Shown: positions 1 through 8,052, counted from the stretch's first letter. The stretch: DNA of 16,948 bases from an uncultured Pelagibacteraceae bacterium (GCA_902578175.1 CACHBY010000014.1:1-16948), one strand, 5' to 3'. Numbers and translations: made by a program. Notes: generated by a model from the sequence alone, not told the origin.

Positions 1-929
1 TGGTATTGTGTGGATTTGTAATTGGAAGCGACGAAGGTGTTTTATACATTAGAGGTGAATATCCAAAATCTATTGAAGCAATTAATGGCTGCATCAATGA
101 ACTTAAAAAATTAAATTTATTAGGTGAAAATATTTTAGGAACAGATTTTTCTTTTGATCTTGGAATTTGTATTGGTCAAGGTGCATACATTTGTGGAGAA
201 GAAACAGCTTTGATTGCTTCTATTGAAGGTAGAAGAGCTGAAGTAGATGTAAGACCTCCCTTCCCTGTGACTGAAGGGTTATATAAAAAACCAACTGTGG
301 TTAATAATGTTGAAACTTTAGCTGCTGCGACTGGAATTTTATTAAATGGGTCGGAAAAATTTTCTTCAGTCGGAAATAAAAAATCAGCTGGAACTAAATT
401 AGTTTGCTTAGATAGTTTCTTTAACAATCCTGGTGTTTATGAAATTGACATGGGAACACCAATGAAAAAAATATTTAATGAAATTGGTGGTGGATACAAA
501 GAACCTGTTAAAGCTTTTCAAATTGGAGGTCCATTAGGTGGAGTTGTTCCTTTAAGTGAAATAGAAAATTTAAATTTAGATTTTCAAGAATTCACAGCAA
601 AAGGTTTTATGTTAGGTCACGCAAGTGTAGTTAGTATTCCAAAAGATTTTCCAATGGCTGAATACATTCATCATTTATTTGAGTTTTCTGCAGAAGAATC
701 TTGTGGAAAATGTTTCCCAGGAAGACTTGGATCTTACAGAGGAAAAGAAATGTTTGATCAAGCTAAGAAGAAAACAGCTAAAATTCCTTTAAAATTACTA
801 GAAGAGTTGTTGGTTACTATGCAAAAAGGCTGCTTATGTGCTCTATGTGGAGCGATCCCAACTCCAATTCAGAACATCCTAAAATACTTTGGTGATGAAA
901 TGAAAAATGATATGGTGAAAGATAACTAA
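1..929 (+). CDS. fdsB: NAD-dependent formate dehydrogenase beta subunit, NuoF-like (5' end outside window)
   Basis: This is the C-terminal part (about 309 codons) of a NuoF/FdsB-type flavoprotein. The family takes electrons from the formate-oxidising subunit and reduces NAD+ through FMN and a 4Fe-4S cluster in the cytoplasm. The frame is open to the left edge, so the TTG at 6 is an internal codon, not a start. Visible signatures are GEYP near the left edge, GAYICGEETALIASIEG (FMN/NADH site), the RPPFPVTEGLY region, VNNVETLA, and a cluster-binding C-terminus. The cluster motif is atypical: it reads ESCGKCFPGRLG, with Gly (720-722) where the third Cys of CxxCxxC is expected. The usual fourth Cys (837-839) is flanked by extra Cys codons at 831 and 846. 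It overlaps fdsA by one base. The fdsA neighbour points to formate dehydrogenase rather than complex I. The symbol follows the Rhodobacter/Cupriavidus fds naming. Confidence 0.9.
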   Translation, partial: VLCGFVIGSDEGVLYIRGEYPKSIEAINGCINELKKLNLLGENILGTDFSFDLGICIGQGAYICGEETALIASIEGRRAEVDVRPPFPVTEGLYKKPTVVNNVETLAAATGILLNGSEKFSSVGNKKSAGTKLVCLDSFFNNPGVYEIDMGTPMKKIFNEIGGGYKEPVKAFQIGGPLGGVVPLSEIENLNLDFQEFTAKGFMLGHASVVSIPKDFPMAEYIHHLFEFSAEESCGKCFPGRLGSYRGKEMFDQAKKKTAKIPLKLLEELLVTMQKGCLCALCGAIPTPIQNILKYFGDEMKNDMVKDN

Positions 930-3697
930 TGAGTTCAGAGAAAAGAAAAATTGCATATATTGATGGAAAACCTTATGAAATAGGTCCTAATCATTCATCT
1001 ATTTTGAAATTTGTTAAAAGCTATATAGGTGAAAAAAAGGTGCCAACTTTATGTGATGATCCAAACTTAGCGCCCTATGGAGCATGTAGAGTTTGTTCAG
1101 TTGAAGTTGCGTTAGAAAAAGATGGACCAACTAGAGTGGTTGCATCTTGCCATACGCCAGTTGCAGAAAACCAGCACATATTTACTTCAAATGAAGCACT
1201 AACAAGTCTTCGAAAAAATATTGTTGAGTTAGTTTTAACTGACCATCCAATGGAATGTGATACTTGTGAAGTAAACAATAACTGTGAACTTCAAACAGTT
1301 GCAAATGATTTAGGTATTGATGATCATAGATACAATAGTCCTAAGCAACATAAAGGAATTCCAAGAGACACTTCTCATGATTACATGAGAATGAATTTAG
1401 ATAACTGTATTAACTGTGGAAGATGTGTCAGGGCATGTGATGAAATTCAGGGATCATTTGTTTTAACAATGAGCGGCAGAGGATTTGAATCTAGAATTAC
1501 AACAGATAACGATATGATGTTTGGAGATAGTTCTTGTGTATCATGTGGAGCTTGTGCTCACACATGTCCAACAGATGCTATTTCAGATGTATTCCAATCT
1601 AAATCTGCAGCTGTAGATAAAAAAGTTAGAACTACTTGTTCATACTGTGGTGTTGGTTGTAACTTAGAAGCATCAATCAAAGATGATAAAGTAGTAGCAA
1701 TTGATACTCCTAAGCAAACAGAAGTAAATGCAGGTCACACATGTATTAAAGGAAGATATGCATTCAGTTTTTATGATCATCCTGACAGATTAAAAACTCC
1801 ATTGATAAAAAGAAATGGAAAGTTTGAAGAAGCTAGTTGGGATGAAGCGTATGACTTTATCAAAAAGGAAATGAATAGAATTACAAAAGAAAACGGACCA
1901 GATGCTTTTGCTGGAATTTCTTCTGCAAGATGTACTAATGAAGAAAATTATGTTTTTCAAAAAATGATTAGAGCTGCTGTTGGAACTAACAGTGTAGATT
2001 GTTGTGCAAGAATTTGTCATTCACCTACAGCTTGGGGTATGCAGCAAACTTTTGGAACAGGAGCTGCAACAAACTCAACAGAAGATATTTATCACGCAGA
2101 TTTATTTTTAGTTATTGGTGCTAACCCAACTAATGCTCACCCAGTTACAGGAGCAAAAATTAAACAGCAAGTAATGAAAGGTAAAAAATTAATTGTCCTT
2201 GATCCAGTAACAACTGAATTAGCTAAACTTGCTGATTATCATATCAAACTTAGACCTGGAACTAACGTTGCGGTTCTAAATATGATGTTACACTTTATTA
2301 TTAAATCAAAACTGTATAATGCTGACTTTGTAAGAGATCGAACAGAAGGTTTTGATAATTTCTTGAAAGAAATTGAAAGACAAGATGTTGATAAATTAGC
2401 AAAAGTTGCTGGTGTTGATAAACAACTGGTAAAAGAGGCTGCAATTGCTTATGCAACAGCAAGAAATTCTATGGAATTCCATGGACTAGGAGTTACTGAA
2501 CACGAGCAAGGTTCAAAAACTGTGATGTTAATTGCTGATTTAGCAATGATTACAGGAAACATTGGAAGAAAAGGTGTCGGTGTAAATCCTCTAAGAGGTC
2601 AAAATAATGTTCAAGGTGCAGCAGACATGGGATGTCAGCCTCACCAAGGTGCAGGTTATTTTCCAGTAGATAAAACAGAAAACCAAAAATTTTATACAGA
2701 AAAATATGGCGTAACTCATCCTACTAAAGCTGGTTTAAAAATTCCTCAAATGTTTGAGGCTGCAATCAGTAAAGAATTAAAAGGTTTATGGATTATTGGT
2801 GAAGATATAGTTCAAACAGATCCAAATAGTGCACATGTTATTGAAGCAATGAACTCTTTAGAGCTATTAGTTGTTCAAGAAATATTTATGAGCGAAACTG
2901 CTAAACTTGCAACGGTAGTTTTACCCGGAACAACTTTCTTAGAAAAAGACGGAACTTTCACAAATACTGAGAGAAGAATTCAAAGAGTTAATAGAGCAGT
3001 ACCTCCACTACCAGGTACAAAACCTGATGGGTTAATTGTAACTGAAATGATGCAAAAATTAGGTTTTGATCAACCATCTTATGATGCTGATCAGGTTTTA
3101 GAAGAAATAGCTGATATCGTTCCTTTCTTTAAAGGAGTAACAAGAGAAAGACTTGGAAAATTAGGATTGCAATGGCCTGTGAAAGAAGATGGTTCGGATA
3201 CAAAAATTTTACATACTGAAGAGTTTAAACTTGGTAAAGGTAGATTGAAAAATTTTGATTGGAAAGAATCTAGTGAGATAGAGGCTAATCAAAAAGATTA
3301 TCCATTAATTTTAACAACAAGTAGAGTTTTACAACACTATAATGCAGCAACAATGACAAGAAGAACAAAAAATATAAACATTGTTGATGAAGATGTTTTG
3401 TTAATTCACCCTAAAGATGCAGCATATAGAGATCTGAATACAGGTGATATTGGAAGATTATATTCTGGAAGAGGAGAAGTTGCTTTAAAAGTAGAAGTAA
3501 CAGATAAAGTTAAAGAAGGAATTGTATTTACAACATTCCATTTCCCAGAACATATGGTCAATATGGTAACTGGTCATGGGAAAGATGAAGAGACAATGTG
3601 TGCTGAATACAAAGTTTCATCAGTTGAAGTTCAAAAAATTTCTAATCAATTTAAAACAGAAGTTAAGCCAAAAGAACATCAAGCTGAAGTTAGTTAA
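929..3697 (+). CDS. fdsA: NAD-dependent formate dehydrogenase alpha (catalytic, molybdopterin) subunit
   Basis: This 922-residue catalytic subunit oxidises formate to CO2 at a bis-molybdopterin Mo or W centre. A NuoG-like N-terminus carries a 2Fe-2S site (C42, C53, C56, C74) and a His-Cys cluster (H106, C110, C113, C119). Two ferredoxin-type 4Fe-4S motifs follow (C160/163/166/170 and C203/206/209/213). The FDH-specific 4Fe-4S cluster uses C237, C240, C244 and C272. The active-site motif is ARICHSPT, with C363 (TGT at 2015) and H364, so this is a cysteine enzyme, not a selenocysteine one. The C-terminal third, with TTSRVLQHYNAATMTRR, is the molydopterin-dinucleotide-binding domain. The start at 929 overlaps the fdsB stop as TAATG; there is no strong Shine-Dalgarno, so coupling is likely. 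In fds operons that I know, accessory genes fdsC/fdsD follow; here selO follows after 5 bases. Confidence 0.95.
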   Translation: MSSEKRKIAYIDGKPYEIGPNHSSILKFVKSYIGEKKVPTLCDDPNLAPYGACRVCSVEVALEKDGPTRVVASCHTPVAENQHIFTSNEALTSLRKNIVELVLTDHPMECDTCEVNNNCELQTVANDLGIDDHRYNSPKQHKGIPRDTSHDYMRMNLDNCINCGRCVRACDEIQGSFVLTMSGRGFESRITTDNDMMFGDSSCVSCGACAHTCPTDAISDVFQSKSAAVDKKVRTTCSYCGVGCNLEASIKDDKVVAIDTPKQTEVNAGHTCIKGRYAFSFYDHPDRLKTPLIKRNGKFEEASWDEAYDFIKKEMNRITKENGPDAFAGISSARCTNEENYVFQKMIRAAVGTNSVDCCARICHSPTAWGMQQTFGTGAATNSTEDIYHADLFLVIGANPTNAHPVTGAKIKQQVMKGKKLIVLDPVTTELAKLADYHIKLRPGTNVAVLNMMLHFIIKSKLYNADFVRDRTEGFDNFLKEIERQDVDKLAKVAGVDKQLVKEAAIAYATARNSMEFHGLGVTEHEQGSKTVMLIADLAMITGNIGRKGVGVNPLRGQNNVQGAADMGCQPHQGAGYFPVDKTENQKFYTEKYGVTHPTKAGLKIPQMFEAAISKELKGLWIIGEDIVQTDPNSAHVIEAMNSLELLVVQEIFMSETAKLATVVLPGTTFLEKDGTFTNTERRIQRVNRAVPPLPGTKPDGLIVTEMMQKLGFDQPSYDADQVLEEIADIVPFFKGVTRERLGKLGLQWPVKEDGSDTKILHTEEFKLGKGRLKNFDWKESSEIEANQKDYPLILTTSRVLQHYNAATMTRRTKNINIVDEDVLLIHPKDAAYRDLNTGDIGRLYSGRGEVALKVEVTDKVKEGIVFTTFHFPEHMVNMVTGHGKDEETMCAEYKVSSVEVQKISNQFKTEVKPKEHQAEVS

Positions 3698-3702
3698 TTA
3701 AA

Positions 3703-5148
3703 ATGACCATTGGTTGGCATTTTGACAATTCATATTCAAAACTATCAAAAACATTTAAAGAAGATATCAAGCCTACTCCAGTTCATGATCCTGAGCTTAT
3801 TATTTTAAACGAAGAACTTGCTAAAAATCTAAATTTAAACTTTTCAGGAATAGATAAAAAAAAATTAGCTGAAATCTTTTCAGGAAACAGTTTGCCTGAT
3901 GGAACTAATTCAATTGCACAAGCATATGCTGGTCATCAATTTGGTCATTTCACAATGCTTGGTGATGGTAGGGCTGTTCTATTAGGAGAGCATTTAGTTA
4001 ATAAAAATCAACGTTTTGATATACAATTTAAGGGTTCAGGCAGAACCTCTTTCTCTAGAGGTGGCGATGGAAGAGCCGCTTTAGGTCCAATGCTAAGAGA
4101 ATATATAATTAGTGAAGCAATTAATGCTTTGAATATTCCAACAACTAGAAGTCTTGCAGTTGTTAAAACTGGAGAAAAAGTTGTTAGAGAAAATTTGTTA
4201 AATGGAGCTATTTTAACTAGAGTTGCGTCAAGTCATATACGAGTTGGTACATTTCAGTATGTTGCAGCAACTCAAAATCTTGAGGATCTTAATACACTAA
4301 TTAATTATACAATCGATAGACACTATCCAGAAATTCAATCCTCTAAAAATAAAGCTTTAGATTTATTAGGTCTTGTAATGGAAAGACAATGTCAGTTAGT
4401 GATCAATTGGATGAGGGTTGGATTTATTCATGGTGTTATGAACACTGATAACATGGCTATTTCTGGCGAAACAATTGATTATGGTCCATGTGCTTTCATG
4501 GATCAATATGATCCAAAAACTGTATTTAGCTCTATAGATAAATTTGGAAGATATGCTTTTTCAAATCAACCACCAATTACAAAATGGAATTTAGCAAGAT
4601 TTGCAGAATGCCTAATACCACTTATTGATAAAAATGAAGGTTCAGCAATTAAAATTGCAACAGAGTTAATTGATAACTTTCAAAATATTTATGAAGAAAA
4701 ATGGTTAAATATGATGAGAGATAAACTTGGTTTATTTGGTGAAGATAAAAATGATTTAATATTAATTAATAAACTTTTAGACTGGATGAAAAATAATAAT
4801 GCAGATTACACAAACACCTTCTGTCATTTAATGGGTGTTAAGATTGAGGATGAAGTTTACATAAATGATGATTTTAAAAGTTGGACTAATGAATGGGAAA
4901 AAAGATTAAAAATAAATAATTCATCTGACAAGTATTTAGAACTAATGAAAAAAAATAATCCTGTTGTTATACCAAGAAATCAAAAAGTAGAGGAAGCCCT
5001 AGCTGATGCGGATAAAGGAAATATAGAAACAATAAATAAACTTTTGAACGTTTTAAGTAATCCCTATTCTGATCAAAAAAATATTATTGAATTTCAAAAG
5101 CCTGCACCAATTGGTAATGAAAAATATCAAACTTTTTGTGGAACTTAA
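3703..5148 (+). CDS. selO: Protein adenylyltransferase SelO (YdiU/UPF0061 family)
   Basis: This 481-residue protein has the length of bacterial SelO, a pseudokinase that transfers AMP from ATP to Ser/Thr/Tyr of target proteins, reported to include redox enzymes. Family signatures are YAGHQFGHFTMLGDGRA (residues 75-91), QFKGSGRTSFSRGGDGRAA (108-126, with candidate ATP-binding K110) and GFIHGVMNTDNMAISG (240-255). D249, N250 and D259 match the catalytic and metal-binding acidic set. The C-terminus is YQTFCGT, so C479 sits at the penultimate-but-one position where eukaryotic SelO has selenocysteine; the codon is TGT, an ordinary Cys. The ATG lies 5 bases after the fdsA stop with no evident Shine-Dalgarno, suggesting read-through from the formate dehydrogenase genes. 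The stop directly abuts the stop of the convergent FAD oxidoreductase. Confidence 0.95.
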   Translation: MTIGWHFDNSYSKLSKTFKEDIKPTPVHDPELIILNEELAKNLNLNFSGIDKKKLAEIFSGNSLPDGTNSIAQAYAGHQFGHFTMLGDGRAVLLGEHLVNKNQRFDIQFKGSGRTSFSRGGDGRAALGPMLREYIISEAINALNIPTTRSLAVVKTGEKVVRENLLNGAILTRVASSHIRVGTFQYVAATQNLEDLNTLINYTIDRHYPEIQSSKNKALDLLGLVMERQCQLVINWMRVGFIHGVMNTDNMAISGETIDYGPCAFMDQYDPKTVFSSIDKFGRYAFSNQPPITKWNLARFAECLIPLIDKNEGSAIKIATELIDNFQNIYEEKWLNMMRDKLGLFGEDKNDLILINKLLDWMKNNNADYTNTFCHLMGVKIEDEVYINDDFKSWTNEWEKRLKINNSSDKYLELMKKNNPVVIPRNQKVEEALADADKGNIETINKLLNVLSNPYSDQKNIIEFQKPAPIGNEKYQTFCGT

Positions 5149-6252
5149 TTATAAAACGTAAGGTTCTCTTCTTGCAGTTTTGCCCAACACTCTTTCAACA
5201 GCAAAATCACTTATATCAATTGTTTGGTATGAACCAGTTGTAATTAATTCAGTTAATGCTCTTCCAATACCTGGGGCTTGCATTAATCCTCTTCCTGTAA
5301 AACCAGTAGCCATATAAACATTTTCGTATTTAGGATGTTTTCCAACAACAGCATTATTATCTAATCTGTTACAATCGTAATAACCTGCCCATCCTCCAGT
5401 TAATTTTAATTCTTCAAAAGCTGGTATTCTTTTTGCTAGTGCTGGCCAAACTAATTCTTCAAAATCATTCCATGCAGGCTCTAAATCATCTGCACCAAAT
5501 ACTGATAATGGTGATCCTGCTAAATACTCTCCTCCTTCAGGTCTCCAATAAACACCAGTGGTTAAATCACCAGTTAGTGGCATTTCTTTTATATATGTTG
5601 GACATTTTACTCTAAATACAGTGTGTTTTTGAGGCTCAACAGGAATGTCTTTTAACAATTCTTTAGTCCAACAACCAGCTGCAGAGACAATTGTTTTAGC
5701 ATTTATCTCTGAAAGACTTTTAACCTCTCCTTTTATAAATTCTGCTCCAAGTTCTATTGCCTTGCTTTTAAGTGCACTATGAAACATAAAAGGATCAATC
5801 CAACCTTCACTTTGATTGTCTGTGTAAGTAGCTGTCTCAACACCTTCATCATTTATATATGGAAACACTTTTGATAGCTCTGAGCCTTTAATATTTTTTG
5901 TACCCGCATCACATTCTTTATGATTTTCTAAAGCTTTATATTGTTCTTCAGCATGTTCAGGACCAAACATCAAAAGGTAACCATTGGTCACCATACTTGC
6001 TGTTGGATTAGGATTTTTTTCAGTTTTCAATAATTCTGGTATTTGAAAAATAAATTCTCTTGCAAATTTACCCAGTAAGATATTTTCTTTTTGAAAAAAT
6101 TGCCTTCTAAAACCTCCTAAAGATAAAGGAAATGAAGCTGTTTTGTAAGTTGGATCTCTTTCAATAACTTTAACTTTTCTTCCTTCTTTTGAGAGAAAAT
6201 AAGCAGTTGCTGCTCCAATTATTCCACCACCAACTACAACAACATCATCCAT
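5149..6252 (-). CDS. FAD-dependent oxidoreductase, DAO family, FOXRED1-like
   Basis: With the ATG at 6252 this is a 367-residue flavoprotein beginning MDDVVVVGGGIIGAATAYFL. It shows the dinucleotide motif GxGxxG (G8, G10, G13) and the acidic E31 that holds the FAD ribose. SLGGFRRQFFQKENI (44-58) and GFTGRGLMQAPGIGRALTE near the C-terminus are typical of DAO-fold enzymes. The GGFRRQF..ENI signature resembles FOXRED1 and sarcosine/dimethylglycine-oxidising relatives. The frame extends upstream to a TTG at 6306, but that adds 18 unrelated residues and would overlap tspO; the ATG lies 2 bases past the tspO stop and puts the Rossmann strand at the N-terminus. It is probably cotranscribed with tspO. 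Substrate is unknown: an amino acid, N-methyl amino acid or related amine is inferred only from the family. It is convergent with selO with no bases between the stops. Confidence 0.88.
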   Translation of the reverse strand: MDDVVVVGGGIIGAATAYFLSKEGRKVKVIERDPTYKTASFPLSLGGFRRQFFQKENILLGKFAREFIFQIPELLKTEKNPNPTASMVTNGYLLMFGPEHAEEQYKALENHKECDAGTKNIKGSELSKVFPYINDEGVETATYTDNQSEGWIDPFMFHSALKSKAIELGAEFIKGEVKSLSEINAKTIVSAAGCWTKELLKDIPVEPQKHTVFRVKCPTYIKEMPLTGDLTTGVYWRPEGGEYLAGSPLSVFGADDLEPAWNDFEELVWPALAKRIPAFEELKLTGGWAGYYDCNRLDNNAVVGKHPKYENVYMATGFTGRGLMQAPGIGRALTELITTGSYQTIDISDFAVERVLGKTARREPYVL

Positions 6253-6254
6253 AA

Positions 6255-6722
6255 TTAATTCAAGATTATCAAACTTGTATTCAAAATTAGAGCAAAGCAA
6301 CACCAAAGTAAATATGGAATCATTAGATACGAACTCATCATTGTGACGCGTCTATATCTTATGATTAGATTGATAATTATTGCAATTAACACAACCAATA
6401 CAAACAACGCTAAAATCATTTTATGAAATGCAAAGAAAACTATACTCCAAGTTGCATTGAAAACTAAATGAATAAAATAAATATAAACTGTGTTCATCTC
6501 TCTATTTTTAGAATGCCAATACATCCAAATAGAAATTGTCATCAATAAATATAAAATTGTCCATACTGGACCAAAGACCCAATCTGGTGGATTAAAAACA
6601 GGTTTATTTAATAAAGAATACCAAGGCTCCTTGAAAGTGACTGTAGCTAATCCTCCAATTAATGAAGCTGAAAATGTAATGATAAGAAATAATATAAATG
6701 TTACAATTTTATTTTTTAACAT
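6255..6722 (-). CDS. tspO: TspO/MBR family tryptophan-rich sensory protein
   Basis: This is a 155-residue, five-helix membrane protein of the TspO/translocator family, whose bacterial members bind porphyrins and are linked to light, oxygen and oxidative-stress responses. Signatures are EPWYSLLNKPVFNPP (32-46), WVFGPVWTILY (48-58), NATWSIVFFAFHK (89-101) and LMIPYLLWCCFALILN (133-148). Hydrophobic helices fall near 5-25, 50-68, 78-100, 103-122 and 132-153. I chose ATG 6722; a TTG at 6740 in frame would add six unsupported residues and leave only 3 bases to the divergent gene. The FAD oxidoreductase follows after 2 bases, so the two are likely one transcript. What it binds here cannot be read from sequence. 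Confidence 0.93.
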   Translation of the reverse strand: MLKNKIVTFILFLIITFSASLIGGLATVTFKEPWYSLLNKPVFNPPDWVFGPVWTILYLLMTISIWMYWHSKNREMNTVYIYFIHLVFNATWSIVFFAFHKMILALFVLVVLIAIIINLIIRYRRVTMMSSYLMIPYLLWCCFALILNTSLIILN

Positions 6723-6743
6723 AATGTTTATACATAACAAAAA
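6723..6743. promoter_or_regulatory. Possible overlapping divergent promoters in a 21-base gap
   Basis: Only 21 bases separate the ATG codons of tspO (minus) and the short-chain dehydrogenase (plus). The gap contains interlocking AT-rich hexamers: TATAAA on the minus strand (6727-6732) and TATACA on the plus strand (6729-6734). Either could be a -10 box whose transcript would begin at, or a few bases from, the start codon, giving nearly leaderless mRNAs. I see no convincing -35 box on either side, so this is tentative. Confidence 0.3.
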
Positions 6744-7502
6744 ATGAGTAAAAAAACTATTTGGATAACTGGCGGTAGTACAGGAATTGGCAAAGCCTTA
6801 GCAATTAAATTTGCAAACAAGGGATGGAATGTTGCTGTATCTGCAAGAAGAGTTGAACTTTTAGATGATCTTTCAAAAAATTATGAAAATATTTCATCAT
6901 TTCCTTTAGATGTGACTGACAAATCAAAATGCATAGAAGTTTTTAATCAGATTAAAAATAGGTTTGAAAATATTGATATATGTTTTTTTTCAACTGGTAC
7001 ATGGAATCCAAAAAAAGAAAAAGAAATCGATGTTGAACAATTGGAAGATGTCTTTAAAGTAAATTTTTTTGGAACAGTGAACTCCATTAAAGCAGTGGAG
7101 CAATATTATAAAAAAAGAAAAAATGGTATAATTACTATAGTTTCATCCATTGCTGGCTACAGAGGATTACCTAATTCAACTGGTTATGGACCATCGAAAT
7201 CTGCACTAAATAATTTAGCAGAAAGTTTATATTTTGATTTTCAAAGATATGACGTTCGAGTTTGTTTGGTTTCCCCTGGTTTTATTAAAACACCAATGAC
7301 AGATAAAAACGATTTTAAAATGCCATTTTTAAAAACGCCTGAATTTGCAGCTGATCAAATTTATGATGGCTTAATTAATAAAAATGTTTTTGAGATTCAT
7401 TTTCCAAAAGCACTTACTTTAACTTTAAAGTTATTTAGTTTTCTTCCAAGTAAACTTTATTTTAAATTAGTAGGGAGGATGACTAAGTTTCAAAAGAAAT
7501 AA
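6744..7502 (+). CDS. Short-chain dehydrogenase/reductase (SDR) family oxidoreductase
   Basis: This is a 252-residue classical SDR, a soluble NAD(P)(H)-dependent oxidoreductase. The cofactor motif TGGSTGIG is at residues 9-16. The active site is S135, Y148 and K152 (YGPSK), with N107 in the VFKVNFFG segment. A conserved PG follows in CLVSPGFIKTPM. R36 in SARR may indicate NADP(H) preference. The usual NNAG after strand 4 is replaced by FFSTG (81-85), a departure that some SDR subfamilies share. The gene is the lone plus-strand gene between two minus-strand groups: divergent from tspO across 21 bases, and stop-to-stop with the DUF3833 lipoprotein with no bases between. An SDR beside DUF3833, Cfa-like and DUF1365 genes suggests a role in the same lipid pathway. 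The substrate is unknown. Confidence 0.92.
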   Translation: MSKKTIWITGGSTGIGKALAIKFANKGWNVAVSARRVELLDDLSKNYENISSFPLDVTDKSKCIEVFNQIKNRFENIDICFFSTGTWNPKKEKEIDVEQLEDVFKVNFFGTVNSIKAVEQYYKKRKNGIITIVSSIAGYRGLPNSTGYGPSKSALNNLAESLYFDFQRYDVRVCLVSPGFIKTPMTDKNDFKMPFLKTPEFAADQIYDGLINKNVFEIHFPKALTLTLKLFSFLPSKLYFKLVGRMTKFQKK

Positions 7503-8042
7503 TTAATCTTTCACAAATACAACAGTAAGTTCTGCAACTTTAAATCCAAACTTTGTCATTGTAGCTCTATTGATTGCAACTCTTTCATCTTGTTTAAAGA
7601 TCCAATCATCAAAAGTAATTTTTAATTCTTTTCCTTTAACTGGAACTAACAAAACGTATTCAAATTTAAAAGCAGGTCCGTATGAATAGCCTATTGCTTT
7701 TCCAACAACATCCCCAGCTGTACCTTCGTAATTATGTTCATCAATTTTAGTAATAGTCCACTCTCTATCTTGAACTTCACCATCATCCCAATTAAACTTT
7801 TCTTTTAAAATTAACTGTTTACCATCCCATGTTCCGTCTAAATCAGCTGAGAATTGTCTTGTAACTTTTCCCGATCTATTTTGTAAAACACCCCAGGCTT
7901 TAACATTTCCTGATAGGTATTCTTCAATAATTAATCTAGGTTCTTTATTTTTAAAATCTTCTGGTTTCATTGCACTATTATTTGAGCAACTTGTAATTAA
8001 GAATACCAAAATTATCAACGAAATTGATTTAATTATTTTCAT
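7503..8042 (-). CDS. DUF3833 family lipoprotein
   Basis: This 179-residue protein starts MKIIKSISLIILVFLITSCS, a signal peptide ending in a lipobox (ITSC) with C19 as the predicted lipidated cysteine. It should therefore be anchored to a membrane on the periplasmic side. The mature part (GTWDGKQLILKEKFNWDDGE, REWTITKID, FDDWIFKQDERVAINRATM) looks like DUF3833, a beta-rich family of unknown biochemical function usually found with Cfa-like, DUF1365 and flavin-oxidase genes. It lies 10 bases after the Cfa-like gene and is the last gene of the minus-strand run. Its stop directly abuts that of the convergent SDR gene, leaving no intergenic terminator. A role in lipid handling is inferred from the neighbours only. 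Confidence 0.85.
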   Translation of the reverse strand: MKIIKSISLIILVFLITSCSNNSAMKPEDFKNKEPRLIIEEYLSGNVKAWGVLQNRSGKVTRQFSADLDGTWDGKQLILKEKFNWDDGEVQDREWTITKIDEHNYEGTAGDVVGKAIGYSYGPAFKFEYVLLVPVKGKELKITFDDWIFKQDERVAINRATMTKFGFKVAELTVVFVKD

Positions 8043-8052
8043 ATTATTGCAG

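Noticed and set aside
6..8. TTG as the true start of the formate dehydrogenase beta gene
   Set aside because: The frame is open to the window edge and NuoF/FdsB proteins have a large N-terminal part before this region; the gene is simply cut.
2015..2017. Selenocysteine in the formate dehydrogenase active site or the SelO C-terminus
   Set aside because: Both positions are TGT cysteine codons (2015-2017 and the third-last SelO codon); there is no in-frame TGA.
1..3697. Respiratory complex I genes nuoF/nuoG
   Set aside because: The second protein has the FDH catalytic RxCH motif and full molybdopterin domains, which NuoG lacks in this form; the pair is NAD-dependent formate dehydrogenase.
5140..5168. 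Bidirectional terminator hairpin at the selO/FAD oxidoreductase junction
   Set aside because: The only pairing (GAACTT with AAGGTTC) is short, bulged and lacks a following U run.
5433..5615. Small plus-strand ORF inside the FAD oxidoreductase gene, and similar ORFs at 176-427, 1075-1278, 1790-2020, 11420-11602, 12479-12682, 13092-13358, 14380-14604, 14646-14879 and 15797-16006
   Set aside because: All lie within well-recognised genes in other frames, have no family resemblance and no start signals; they are shadow frames.
6253..6306. Longer TTG-start form of the FAD oxidoreductase
   Set aside because: It adds 18 residues without resemblance to the family, overlaps the tspO coding end and displaces the Rossmann strand from the N-terminus. 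ATG 6252 fits better.
6723..6740. TTG start for TspO at 6740
   Set aside because: The six added residues are not family-like and would leave a 3-base gap to the divergent gene; ATG 6722 is a normal TspO start.
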